Source of the DNA: Hirsutella rhossiliensis
Lineage: Eukaryota; Ascomycota; Sordariomycetes; Hypocreales; Ophiocordycipitaceae
Direction of reading: 5' to 3'
DNA length: 64,000 nt
Assembly (NCBI RefSeq): GCF_020360975.1
Contig: NW_025408679.1
Coordinates: 558,001 to 622,000, forward strand
The notes beneath the pieces are model-generated. The model worked only from the letters and a program-made list of their open reading frames with translations. It had not been told where the DNA came from and did no database searches. Position numbers and translations under genes: made by a program. The stretch's first letter is position 1. The number at the start of each line of letters is the position of its first letter. Positions 1 to 10,145 of this stretch are shown one piece after another.

Positions 1-140
1 TAGACTTACTAGTAGCTTATTAAGTATACCTTTTTACTTAGAAAAGTACTTAAGTCTAGCTCTTAAGGCATAGACCTTATTAATAATACAGTTTATTTAA
101 AAAGCTCGCTTAAAAGAGTATTATATATTATTATAACTTA

Positions 141-450
141 ACGAGGGTCCTAAAGACCTTAGAAGGGTCTTAGTAGGCTATAGACTAATATATAGCTATT
201 AAAGGTTAGGCTTACGCCTATACGCACTAATAGGCGCGCCCCTTATCCCTATAAGCAGAGACGATACTATCGCCGTATCCGGAGGCATCGAATACGGTAG
301 TCGACCTAAGGGATGCTAAGGAAGTTACTAGACGGATCCGTAACTATAAGCTGCCGGATTAATAGGAAACCTACCCCCATACTTTATATATATATATAGT
401 CACACCCACGGACTCCGTCTTTTAGGCAGGACAGCGCAATCTACACCTCT
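141..450. repeat. RIP-degraded dispersed repeat, copy A
   Basis: About 310 bp that align almost end to end with 55427-55745, sharing blocks such as the one around 'aggcgcgcccctta' and the TA-rich run near 385-400. Differences are mostly C/T and G/A transitions, the pattern expected from RIP. No open frame of 60 codons or more occurs in 1-536 in any frame. It could be part of an LTR or a nonautonomous element; I could not define its ends, so the class is unknown. Confidence 0.7.
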
Positions 451-2196
451 TTCTTCAATGCAAAGACCCAATAACTAGTAATAACGGGCGTCCGGACCTT
501 TTAGGCGCGTCCGGCTATTTTCCGCCCAACTAAGGGGTGTGCCTTAGGTGGCCCCTGCAGGACCTAGCCAACGGTATATATCTCCAGCGTTTGAGCCGCG
601 ATGAAGCGACAGGGCGCTGGACATGGCCTCGAGACACGGGGGCGAGGCATCAAACTATCCTGCCGACTGACGGGACCGGCAATTCAAGCCCCTTTTGGCT
701 CTTTCTTCTGACCTGGCCTGCTTCTCGGACGCCTGCATGGGGCCCAGCTCAAAAGTCCCAAAGGCTGGTTGCAGGTCGGTGTCGCGAGCCGCGGCAACTC
801 AGCAAAGGAAGAAGACAACGAGGCCTGGCCGCATCGACCCTACATTTCTGCAGGGTCACTTCCGCCCGGCGATCAATACGATGCCGGGAACTTTCCCGCT
901 TCGGTTGACATTGTCGGGTATCGGTGTCATCTGGATGCGACGCTGTGAGGTTGATCATCGGGAGTCGGCTACCGGCTTTGGAAAGGGGAGAACTGCTGCG
1001 GAGAGCCCTCTCTTACTCTTACATACGAATGCCCGAGTCCGAACTCGGCAGGTAGAGATGAAGGGCCGATGGGCGATGAGGGATGACGAGGGGGCGACCA
1101 GCCAACGTCGCCAGGCGTGCCAAGTCCCCAGGGTGCCGGGCTTATTCAGGGATTCTCAAGGGTATTACTATGGGTGCATGGCGATGCTTTGTGGTAGATG
1201 GCGTACGTCTCTTTGCGGCCCGAGGAAAGGGTAGCGCGAGACAAGGCGAGAGCGAGAGAAGGACGTCAGCGAAGAGCACCAAGTCTGTGAGGGTGGCCGG
1301 TGAGAGAAACGGGCGTGGTCTCGGCTCAACTCGTGTCCGTCCGAGAGGCTGTATGACAGGGACAATGACGACGATGAGACCAGCCGCAAACGGGAGGCCT
1401 CTGGTCGACATTGCAGCGAGGCTTTTCGGCCGCTGTTTTGCAGCTCATTCGATTGCATTGTTGAGATGGACAGAGCAAGATGGATGGACAGATACTTGAG
1501 ACAGATCAGGGGAGGCGTGACGATGAGATGTTTGCATCAAGTGGGAATCAAGCGAGCCTGGTTCACGCAGAGATATCTGAACCGCCATATTGCACTGATC
1601 TGTCCAGCGGAAGACTCGGGGCGTTGCATGTGTGATGTAAGCTGTGTGGTCGCATTTGCCGCTGTTGCATGCAGGTGATGCTGACCATGGGCCGCGAGCT
1701 ATCGATTCACCACGAATGGGATGGGCGTGGCGGACAGGCCGAGAGACAAAACATTGAGAGAGGAGAGAGAGATGTGTATAAACGCTGAGAGAGGAGAGTG
1801 GGATGTTTATAAACATTGGGGGAGAGGGGGAGAGACAAACGTTGTGAGTGTGAGAGAGAGCAACATTGTGAGTGAGCGGGAGAGCGACAAACAGTGTGAG
1901 AGGAAGAGAGAGAAGCGAGAAAGGCACCAGGACAGCAACGATAAGGGCGTTCCTGTCCAGGACAGCTTGCGTGATTGTCCGGGATATCCGTTTCAGCCCG
2001 CGCCCCCTCTTTCGGCCGAGTTTACGCGCTCAAAGTGCATGGATAGGCGTGTCCCCCCAAGTATAAAGTGACACTGCCCTGCTAGACGATGCATGTGAAC
2101 ATGCGTAAGAGAAAGTCTCCGTCTGCCTCTTGCATCCCCTCCCCTTCCCCGAGCAGGAACAAAGAGCATTACTCAAGATTGAAGCCACGGACCAGC
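451..2196. other. Intergenic stretch with no gene seen
   Basis: The open frames here overlap one another, have no recognisable domain and look like chance ORFs in GC-rich DNA. A purine-rich (GA) tract lies at about 1745-1925, with two imperfect copies of a GATGT(G/T)TATAAAC-type unit near 1770 and 1802. The last few hundred bases should contain the promoter and 5' UTR of the O-methyltransferase at 2197. Confidence 0.5.
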
Positions 2197-3125
2197 ATGA
2201 AGCACACAAGCATCTCGACGATATACGCGACGGCGGAGCTGGCGGAAAAGTCGTCCAACTACTGCGAGGCGCACTCGCTGGCGCTGCCGCGGCACATCAC
2301 CGACTACCACGCGAGCGTGTGGGCGCGGCGCGACGACTCGCTGATGATGAGCAGCAACCAACAGTCGCAGCTGCACATCTTCCTGGCCAGGGCGTTTGGG
2401 GTCAAGCGAGGTCGGTTTGCCTTGGGGTGATGGTGGGATACACACGCGTCCGTGACAGCGCGTGTGTGTATGAGACCGGAGTGAGACATGGCTCGAGGCA
2501 CGGCAGACTGTCCTGACACGTCCCATCTAGTCATCGATGTCGGCGTCTTTGTCGGCTACTCGGCCATGGTGTGGTCCCACGCCGTCGGGCCCGATGGCCT
2601 CGTCACGGGCCTGGAGATTTCGCCCGAGTTTGCGCGCGAGGCGGGCGAGGCGTTTGCGGCCAACGGCATCAACAACATTGAGACGATCGTGGGCGACGCC
2701 TCGGAGACGTACGTGCCTGTTCGGATTCGGGAGAGGGTCTGGCCCCATGGGACCTGGACCTGCTAACATGCTTCCGCACACAGCCTCCCGAAGCTCGCCT
2801 CGGACACGCCCTACGACGCCGTGTTCCTCGACGCCGACAAGCCCGGGTACGGGGGCTACATGGAGCAGCTGCTGGACGGGTCGCAGCCGGGGGCGGCGCG
2901 GCGGCTGCTACGGCCCGGGCGCCCATCGTGGCGGACAACGTGCTGCGGTGGGGCCACATCCCGGCGCCGGGGCTGACGACGTCGTACTGGACGTCGGAGG
3001 AGCTGAAGCAGCGCGAGCTCGAGAGCCTGCGGCGCTTCAACGACCGGTGCGCGGCGGAGCCGAGGCTCGAGGTGGTGATGCTGCCCGTGTGGGACGGGGT
3101 GAGCTTGATGAGGCTGCTGGACTGA
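2197..3125 (+). CDS. SAM-dependent O-methyltransferase (catechol-OMT-like) with apparent frameshift
   Basis: Predicted to methylate a small hydroxylated substrate using S-adenosylmethionine; the substrate is unknown. Exons are 2197-2410, 2531-2708 and 2784-3125. The second intron has a TGCTAAC branch point; the first uses a weak GTCGGT donor. The spliced protein starts MKHTSISTIYATAELAEKSS and shows SAM-binding motif I (VIDVGVFVGYSA), an acidic end of beta-2 (GLEISPE) and the metal/substrate motif VFLDADKPGY. Near 2917-2920 the frame breaks: LLRPG must jump one base to reach APIVADNVLRWG and the end at VSLMRLLD. One extra G in the run at 2917-2919 would restore continuity. It is either a young pseudogene or a base-call error. 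No biosynthetic cluster surrounds it. Confidence 0.8.
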
Positions 3126-5092
3126 GGATTGATTGGTGAGCGAGCGCCGGGTCTTTGGATGGATTAGGTAAACAGGCAGGTTCGGTTCTGGTTGACAACT
3201 AGAAGAAAGACTGTGTGTGTTGTCGACGTTTCCTCTTGGATGCTGTGCTCCGCCACGGGGGTGGGAGTGGAATGGGCGAGGAAGAGAGTGCGTCAGCTGT
3301 CACATCCGGTGAGTCTAACGCGCAGGACGAATGTCGCAGCCAGCCAGGAAGGGTGCGCACCGCCTTGGTAGGTCGCCGGTGTGGAACAACTGGACTCTAG
3401 GCGTTTGACTTTGTAGAGGATAGAGGACAGTTGCCGGCTGTCGAAAGGTTTCTGTAAAAGGCATTATGATGTGGAATGTTTGATGTGGGAATCAGGGAGG
3501 GGTCCAACTACAATAGCAGCAGCACTGCTCACGCACTGTAACGCCTATGGGGGCCGCTTCCCTGCACTGTAATGCACTGTAGGGCGCAGGGCGTCTGAGA
3601 CGAGACAGCTCTCACTGTATCACGAGCGGTGAAAAGACAGACAGACAGCCTTGGAAAAGACAACATGCGTCACGCAACAGACGGCGACGACAAGCTTTGC
3701 CAAGCCTCCCGCGCGCTGCCAGAAATGCTTGACCGCGAGGGAGGAAGATGCGAGGGCGGGCGGGAGAGCGCGAGCGCTGTACTGTATTGCATCCACCCTT
3801 GCACTCTGAGTACTCGCAGCGCTCACTCTCTACACCAGCATCATCGTCACATTCTTACGCTCCGGTCTCACGGCGTACAGCACAGCAAGCACTTTGCCCC
3901 TGCCTATAGATGTGAGCCAAGAGGCCCTGCGTTCCAATGCCGCCCCGAGCCATGGCGACTTGCCACCGTCCACCTTGGGGCGCCACGTATTTTCCCAATG
4001 CGACAGTGCCGTCCGCCGCTGGGGCGCATAAGCACTGTATCAGCACTGTAGCCACTGTGTCCGAGGGCCACCTGAGGCGTGGCATGAGGCACGACCTGCC
4101 CCCCCCCCCTCCTGTAATTAGCACAGTGCCCAGGGCAGGAAGGATGAGGCCTTCGGCACTCCTTTGCCCGACCGAGTGCCGTGCTTGGCTCACTCCGCAT
4201 TCTGGTGTCACGGCGGTAATAAATCAATGCCTCGCTGGTACGGAGTACGGAGTGGGTACTGTGCATTCCTGAAGCATACACAGTACGTACTGGCGCCTGG
4301 GACTAGCATCCTCCCTGGCATCCGGCTTCTAATTGCACTGTGCTCCAAGTCTCCCTCGATGCGACAGATTACGTGGGCCGGCGCTGGCTTGTCTGACTGT
4401 CATGTCAGCAAGTACTCCGTACTGTACCACTCACCACTCACCACTCACCACTCACCCACTGTGTGTTCCCGTCCCGGATTCCCCCCTCCGGCCACCCGCT
4501 TCTCCTGCCTCTCCATCATCGTCCCGCCTCGCCGCTCTGAACCAACACATCGTGCACGACACACGACTGTTTTCGTCGCCGTCATTTCATCGCTCCGTTG
4601 CCTTGCCAGCGTCGACACCAAGCTTCTGCGGCCGCAGGGGGGAGAGAAGCCAGCGCCCACTCACGCCCCGGAGCCAAGATCTCTGGGCGCCCAGCCTCTC
4701 AGCCTACGGGGGGACCCCTCCCCACACCCTCACAACAACGCACAACACACGCACGCGTAGCCTTCTCTTCGATAGCCTCGTCCCCTGCGACGCGAGCCCT
4801 GCGCGCGCGCGCCATTGCTCTCTTGCCGGTCTTGCCTCGCCTTTGCCTTCGTCGCCAGACCACCAGCCGAACCCGCGCTCCACGCGCCCCGCCATACAGT
4901 TAACTGGTGGCCCCTGAGCCCTTGGCCTCCAATTCGTAATTCCTCACCCGCCCGCGACCGAACCGCTTCCTCGTCGTCTTTTCATGGCCTCCGCTTCCTA
5001 GGACCCCCCTCTTCCCTAGCCTTCGCCCTTGCTGCCTCCCCGAGGCTGGCCCCCCTCCGGCGAGAGGCGGCCGTCCGGGCCCAGGCCCAGCC
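3126..5092 (+). promoter_or_regulatory. Upstream region of palH with CACTGTA and GCCARG motifs
   Basis: About 2 kb between the methyltransferase stop and the palH start with no credible gene. Seen directly: six CACTGTA heptamers (3534, 3565, 3575, 3613, 4033, 4044) and a 7-bp tandem repeat (ACCACTC-type) at about 4426-4456. Matches to the PacC core GCCARG on either strand lie at 3699, 3916, 4184, 4314, 4673 and 4921. CT-rich sequence near 4780-5000 is typical of a fungal 5' UTR. Whether any motif functions is unknown. Confidence 0.3.
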
Positions 5093-7450
5093 ATGGAGAT
5101 CCTGACGTTAGGCATGACGACCATAACGGCCGCGCCGACGCTATGCACGACGACCGTGGTGCCGGCTTCGGGTCTTCTTACCATGGCCAACGCCCCGCCC
5201 TCCGTCACCCTCGCCCAAGCCGTCGTTTACGAGGTGCCGTGCCCCACGGCCAAACCCCTCAACGCCATGGCCCTCGTCGCCTCCGAGGGCGCCGGCGACG
5301 CGAAGCCCAACATGGGCGACTCATCCGACACCCGCTTCTCCGACTTCCGCGATCCCTTCTACGCCTCCACCTTTCCCATATGCTACGCCCTGGCCGCCAC
5401 CACCGTCACCGCCTACATGCTTCTCATCATGCTTTTCATCACCCCGAGATCCTTCCTCGACGGCGGCGTCGTCTACCTCGGCCGACGCCGCGGCTTTACA
5501 CACAGCTCCTCAGGAGGCGAGAGCATCGGCGGCCGCCCGTGGCTGCAAAAGGTGGCTGCCCTCACCGTGGCCGTCTCCCTGACCATAGCCACCCACGACA
5601 CCTTCAAGGTTGCCCAGCGCCAGTACCAATGGGGTGCCCAGAACGCCGGCGTTTTACAGAGCGCCGTCATGGGCAGCATAGAGCTTAGGGTCATCCGCTT
5701 AATCTCGAATACCTTCTTGTGGCTCGCCCAGGCCCAGACCTTGATTCGGCTCTTCCCCCGCCACCGAGAAAAGGTCATCATCAAGTGGGCGGCATTTGCC
5801 CTCATAACCCTCGATCTCATCTTCAGCGCCATCAACAGTTTCAAAGACCGTGAGAAGGGCTCGTACCCGAATCCAATGGGCGGCGGCAGCTTCGACCATC
5901 CGATCCCCGCACTCAGTTACCTTTTTCAGCTGTTGCTCGGCGTCCTCTACGCCGCATGGGTGATATACTACTCGCTCATGAAGAAGCGGTATGCTTTTTA
6001 CCACCCCCTAATGAAGAACATGCCCTTCCTTGCCGTCATATCCCTCACCGCCATTCTCGTCCCCGTCGTCTTCTTCATAATGGACATATCCAAGCCCGAA
6101 TTTACCGGGTGGGGTGACTACGTGCGCTGGGTTGGCGCCGCCGCCGCCAGCGTCATCGTGTGGGAGTGGGTGGAGCGGATCGAGGCGCTGGAGCGCGAGG
6201 AGAAGAAGGACGGCATCCTCGGCAGAGAGGTGTTTGACGGGGACGAGACTCTCGAGGTCAACGCCTCCGAGTTCCCCTGGCTCCGCAGCCGGAAAACCCG
6301 CAAGGACGACGGAGGCCACGGCGGCGGCGGCGCCGACAGCGGCAACGGCCCCCACCGCGATCAAGGCCTGCTACGTGGCAATGTATGGCCTGGCGTTTCA
6401 GCTATCACCGGCAGGCAGCGAGGGCAGGCCCGTGATGCGCATGAGACGCGTCAGCAGCAACAGCAGCAGGCGCCGCGGACCATGGGCGATATCCTGCTCC
6501 CACCCTTGTGGCCCGCTCGGCCTGCGCCGGCAGCAACCCCCGTGAGCCGAACCGACACGCCCAGCGCGGCGAGCACAGTCTATGCGGTCCGGTATCAAGC
6601 CACATCGGACGCGACGTCGAGGACACCCGACCCATTGCCGCCTGAGCACAGTGTCGTGGAGCTTGGTCGGCAAACTGGCACGCTCCATGGCGTGTCCGCA
6701 AGCGATGACACCAGGCTTGCATACCAAGCCCCGCCGACCGCGACCCAGAACGGAATCGCCGCACAGTCCTTGCCGAGAAGGTCAACGGATCTGGAAGCGA
6801 GCGCGTCGCCGGAGGTAGTGCGCCCGAGCCAGTGGCGCACGTTGACTCTAAGTACAAGTCCTCACCCTCGCGGGGAAATCGACGAGCCGCTGGCAGAGGT
6901 GCGCAAGCAGGCGACGAGGGACATTGCCGAGCCGACGACGAGCCGGGATGCGGCCGGACGATGGGATGTCCGATCGAGATTTGAGCTATTCGCCGCGAAC
7001 CAGGCAGAAAAGCTTCGCGAGAAACTACGGCCGACGACAGACACGGACAGCCTCCCGGTCACAGTCATTCCCGCCCCTCCGCGGCGGGGCGCGGCGCTGC
7101 AGCAAGTGCTAGAGGAAGGGGAGGAAGTGGGCAGCTGGAGCCGAGAAGAGGACGAGAGCAACAGAAGCTCCTGGAGACGGGAGGCGTCGGAGGAGATGGC
7201 GCGTCTCGGGAGACTGGAGAGCTCGACGTCGGCGGCTTCTGGTGGAAACGAAGCGCTGCTGCCGGCAGCGACGAACCCCCCGCTCTGGCCAGGAGTGCGG
7301 CGACGTGTGCTGACGTTTGAAGGCGACGACTCATCGCTGTACGACGGTTCGACGGCCGAGACTGCTTCGGTAGAGTCGGAGAGGCGAGAGTCGGAGGATG
7401 AGCCTAGGGGACCGTCGCGAGGCCCTGCGGCGATCCCACGTCAAGAATGA
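5093..7450 (+). CDS. palH: pH-response regulator PalH/Rim21
   Basis: Seven-transmembrane plasma-membrane sensor of the fungal ambient-pH (Pal/Rim) pathway; in the family it acts with PalI, PalF and PalA/B/C to trigger PacC processing at alkaline pH. It is an uninterrupted 785-codon frame starting at the first ATG after a CT-rich leader. Hydrophobic segments begin near residue 98 (ICYALAATTVTAYMLLIMLF) and continue through ALTVAVSLTIA, AAFALITLDLIF, a block near 280 and VISLTAILVPVVFFIMD to about residue 350. Family-typical stretches include WLAQAQTLIRLFPRH and the post-TM7 sequence VWEWVERIEALEREEKKDGI. The C-terminal half (about 400-785) is low-complexity, with a QQQQQQ run and many Ser, Arg and Glu residues, as expected for the cytosolic tail that binds the arrestin PalF. 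No intron is needed. Confidence 0.93.
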   Translation: MEILTLGMTTITAAPTLCTTTVVPASGLLTMANAPPSVTLAQAVVYEVPCPTAKPLNAMALVASEGAGDAKPNMGDSSDTRFSDFRDPFYASTFPICYALAATTVTAYMLLIMLFITPRSFLDGGVVYLGRRRGFTHSSSGGESIGGRPWLQKVAALTVAVSLTIATHDTFKVAQRQYQWGAQNAGVLQSAVMGSIELRVIRLISNTFLWLAQAQTLIRLFPRHREKVIIKWAAFALITLDLIFSAINSFKDREKGSYPNPMGGGSFDHPIPALSYLFQLLLGVLYAAWVIYYSLMKKRYAFYHPLMKNMPFLAVISLTAILVPVVFFIMDISKPEFTGWGDYVRWVGAAAASVIVWEWVERIEALEREEKKDGILGREVFDGDETLEVNASEFPWLRSRKTRKDDGGHGGGGADSGNGPHRDQGLLRGNVWPGVSAITGRQRGQARDAHETRQQQQQQAPRTMGDILLPPLWPARPAPAATPVSRTDTPSAASTVYAVRYQATSDATSRTPDPLPPEHSVVELGRQTGTLHGVSASDDTRLAYQAPPTATQNGIAAQSLPRRSTDLEASASPEVVRPSQWRTLTLSTSPHPRGEIDEPLAEVRKQATRDIAEPTTSRDAAGRWDVRSRFELFAANQAEKLREKLRPTTDTDSLPVTVIPAPPRRGAALQQVLEEGEEVGSWSREEDESNRSSWRREASEEMARLGRLESSTSAASGGNEALLPAATNPPLWPGVRRRVLTFEGDDSSLYDGSTAETASVESERRESEDEPRGPSRGPAAIPRQE

Positions 7451-8786
7451 CATGACGCTTGTCGTCTGTCTTGATTTCTGTCTGCATTTGTGAGCGAGGC
7501 GTTGGGCTCTATGCCGGGACATATCTCTGGAGCGTCGATTTTCACCCAGTGGCCACATACAGGTGTGAACATATGGGCATATTTTTATTTTTGGAGACGT
7601 GGAACACACCGAATGCCTGCTTGGCGCCTCGCCGGAAGGGCTTGGGCTGTTGAGAGCGGGATGATGTATGACAGACGTTTCTCTACGATAATATCTAGTT
7701 GTCCATGAGAATGGAAATGACACAAGCTACCGGCGAGACACATGAGGGGGCTTGTCGGGCCAAGACGAGGTTATTCCTCTTTAGAGCTTGTAGACGCGGC
7801 AGGGCTTGAGGGTGGTGGGCAGTCGAAAGAGTGGAGGCGGTCTCCAGCAATATCCGCGGCCACGGCCCTCGCGGTCTGCGGAGCGCCCGAGCGTTGGACG
7901 GGGGACCCGGGGAAGGCCGGGCGATGGAGGCCTTGTAAACTCCGGTGCGTGGCCCCTCTGGTACCGACCCAGGTACCTACCTGTGCACGGAAAGGAACTT
8001 ACTGGGTAGGTACCTATCTATTTATGCTAGTCAGTATCCTCTGTAGGTACCTACGTACTGGACTTGCTTCAGCCTGTGGATTCGGGCAAGAGGACGGCTT
8101 ATGTAATGCGCAGGGAAGGTCTTTTACATAAGTCGGCAGCAACTTCCCTGGTGCAGGGCTTGGCTTTTGCTGTTTAAATTAAAAGCGGCCGCGCCAAGCA
8201 AGACATCGATTGGCCCTGACTGTTGGTTGCACGCGTGCGAGGTAAATTTGCTCTCTCTCGGAGGGGGGAGGGGGGAGCGGGTGCTTACTGTATGGTTGTA
8301 TCAGTATGTAACTCGGTTGCCCATCGCTGCCAGAAGTCTCTCCCTCGCCCTCCCTCTCTGACCGCCGCAGCAACGAGAGTCCGGACGACGACTAGCCGTT
8401 CGGGACCAATCAGAGTCGCTCTGCTTCGACTCTCTTCCTGGCTCGCCTCCTGTCCCCCGATTGACGCGCGCACGACGGGCGCCTCGGCAAGGAGAGAAAA
8501 AAGTCGGCCTGTCTCAGCGTCTGCTCGTCAATCCTGCCGCGACGACTTGCGACGACGACTTGCGGCGACGACTCTCTCTCTCTCTCGCTGTCAAAGAGAG
8601 CGCCTTTGCTGCCCCCTTCGACCTCTCCCCGCGACGCGATACCACACGATCCACCAACGACCGGTCACGCCTTGTCCGTCAGATACAGAGGAACAGATCC
8701 CGCTCGCGCCATCGCATCTCGCCGACTCGGAGCCTGTGTGCGTGTCGGACGGGCTCGACGTCGGCCTGAGCCGCGCAGCAGAAACC
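7451..8786 (+). promoter_or_regulatory. Intergenic region and long leader of the ceramide synthase gene
   Basis: No gene is seen. Palindromic TAGGTACCTA-like units cluster at about 7968-8060. Pyrimidine-rich DNA, including a (CT)n run near 8571-8585, precedes the lag1 start. The lag1 frame stays open upstream as far as 8223, with an in-frame ATG at 8292, so a longer N terminus cannot be excluded, but that extension is low-complexity and does not look like a domain. Confidence 0.4.
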
Positions 8787-10145
8787 ATGGCCGAGCCGTT
8801 TCCGCTCCTCAACACCTCGCCCGACCAGCTACACCTCGCCGACGCCGACAGCGCGCTGCGCCGGCGGCGGAAAAGCAGCGGCCTCGGCGGCGACATCCGC
8901 GCCGGCGACACGGGCGCCCCCGCCCTGGCCTCGAGCAGCGCCAGCCTCGGCCTCGCCGGCGAGCCCTCGGCCTCGCCGGCCCATCATGGCGGCGGCGCTT
9001 TGGGCGCCAAGCGCCTGTCCAAGCGCCGGCGCGCGCGCGGCCTCGCCTCGCGCGTCCGCCAGCTCATGATCAAGCACACCTTTGTCCTGCCCGCCTGCAT
9101 CCTCCTCGTCTTCGCCTCGGGCTACGCCCTCAACCCGACCGAGGCCAACCCCCTCCACCGCTGGATCTTCCTCTCGTACCGCCTGCCGCACCACGACCTG
9201 TCGCGGCCGGTCCAGTACGGCAAGGGGCCCTGGGACATTGCCTTTGTCGCCTTCTACACCGTCGTCCTGTCCTTCACGCGCGAGTTCATCATGCAGGAGC
9301 TGCTGCGGCCCCTCGCCCGCCATACGGGGCTCGGCAGGGCCAAGCAGGCCCGCTTCATGGAGCAGATGTACACGGCCCTCTACTTCGTCGTGCTGGGCCC
9401 CGCGGGCATGTACGTCATGAGCCGCACCCCCGTCTGGTACTTCAACACGCGCGGCATGTACGAGGACTTTCCGCACCGCACGCACGAGGCCGTCGTCAAG
9501 TTCTACTACCTCTTCCAGGCCGCCTACTGGGCGCAGCAGGCCATTGTCCTCGTCCTCGGCATGGAGAAGCCGCGCAAGGACTTCAAGGAGCTCGTCGGCC
9601 ACCACATTGTCAGCCTCGCCCTCATCGGCCTGAGCTACCGCTTCCACTTCACCTACATGGGCATCGCCGTCTACACCACGCACGACATCAGCGACTTCTT
9701 CCTCGCCACCTCAAAGGTGCTCAACTACATCGACCACCCCTTTGTCGGCCCCTACTTCTTCCTCTTCATGTGCGTCTGGATCTACCTGCGCCACATCGTC
9801 AACCTCAAGATCATCTGGTCCCTCTTCACCGAGTTCCGCACCGTCGGCCCCTTCGAGGTCGACTGGGAGCTGCAGCAGTATAAGTGCTGGATCAGCCAGT
9901 ACATCACCACGGCCCTGCTCGCCTCCCTCCAGGCCCTCAACCTCTTCTGGCTCTTCTACATTGTCCGCATCGCCTGGCGTTTTGTCCTGCATCGCGCCGC
10001 CGACGACGACCGCTCCGAGGATGAGGACGAGCCCGAGCACGCCGACCCGGGCGACAAGAGGGGTAAGCCTGTGGCCGCCGCCAAGGACCGCGTCCCCACG
10101 CTCGAGGTCAACGGCAAGGCCATCCCCAACGGCTTGCCCGGGTAG
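8787..10145 (+). CDS. lag1: Ceramide synthase, Lag1/Lac1 family (TLC domain)
   Basis: Endoplasmic-reticulum enzyme that N-acylates a sphingoid base with fatty acyl-CoA to make (dihydro)ceramide. The model is intronless, 452 aa, starting at ATG 8787 (GAAACCATGGCC, good context). The N-terminal 90 residues are Ala/Ser/Arg-rich; the first membrane segment is FVLPACILLVFASGYAL. The TLC domain carries the Lag1 signature: the double-histidine stretch around GHHIVSLALIGLSYRFHFT, then YTTHDISDFFLATSKVLNY, and later WIYLRHIVNLKIIWS. Several more hydrophobic segments follow, and the protein ends in an acidic tail (DDDRSEDEDEPEHAD), a common CK2-type region in fungal Lag1 proteins. Length is usual for the family. 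Most fungi carry more than one paralogue; which one this is cannot be decided from sequence alone. Confidence 0.92.
   Translation: MAEPFPLLNTSPDQLHLADADSALRRRRKSSGLGGDIRAGDTGAPALASSSASLGLAGEPSASPAHHGGGALGAKRLSKRRRARGLASRVRQLMIKHTFVLPACILLVFASGYALNPTEANPLHRWIFLSYRLPHHDLSRPVQYGKGPWDIAFVAFYTVVLSFTREFIMQELLRPLARHTGLGRAKQARFMEQMYTALYFVVLGPAGMYVMSRTPVWYFNTRGMYEDFPHRTHEAVVKFYYLFQAAYWAQQAIVLVLGMEKPRKDFKELVGHHIVSLALIGLSYRFHFTYMGIAVYTTHDISDFFLATSKVLNYIDHPFVGPYFFLFMCVWIYLRHIVNLKIIWSLFTEFRTVGPFEVDWELQQYKCWISQYITTALLASLQALNLFWLFYIVRIAWRFVLHRAADDDRSEDEDEPEHADPGDKRGKPVAAAKDRVPTLEVNGKAIPNGLPG

Noticed and set aside
2841..2885. Extra intron in the methyltransferase to explain the frame break
   Set aside because: The only GT...AG pair would delete the conserved YGGYMEQ segment after the DADK motif; a one-base frameshift at the G run fits the family alignment better.
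8223..8786. N-terminal extension of the ceramide synthase frame
   Set aside because: The frame is open upstream of ATG 8787, but the translation is low-complexity and lies in a pyrimidine-rich leader; Lag1 proteins normally start near 8787.
8829..9683. 284-codon minus-strand frame opposite lag1
   Set aside because: Antisense shadow of the TLC-domain coding sequence, rich in Val/Glu/Asp as expected for the reverse of GC-biased codons.
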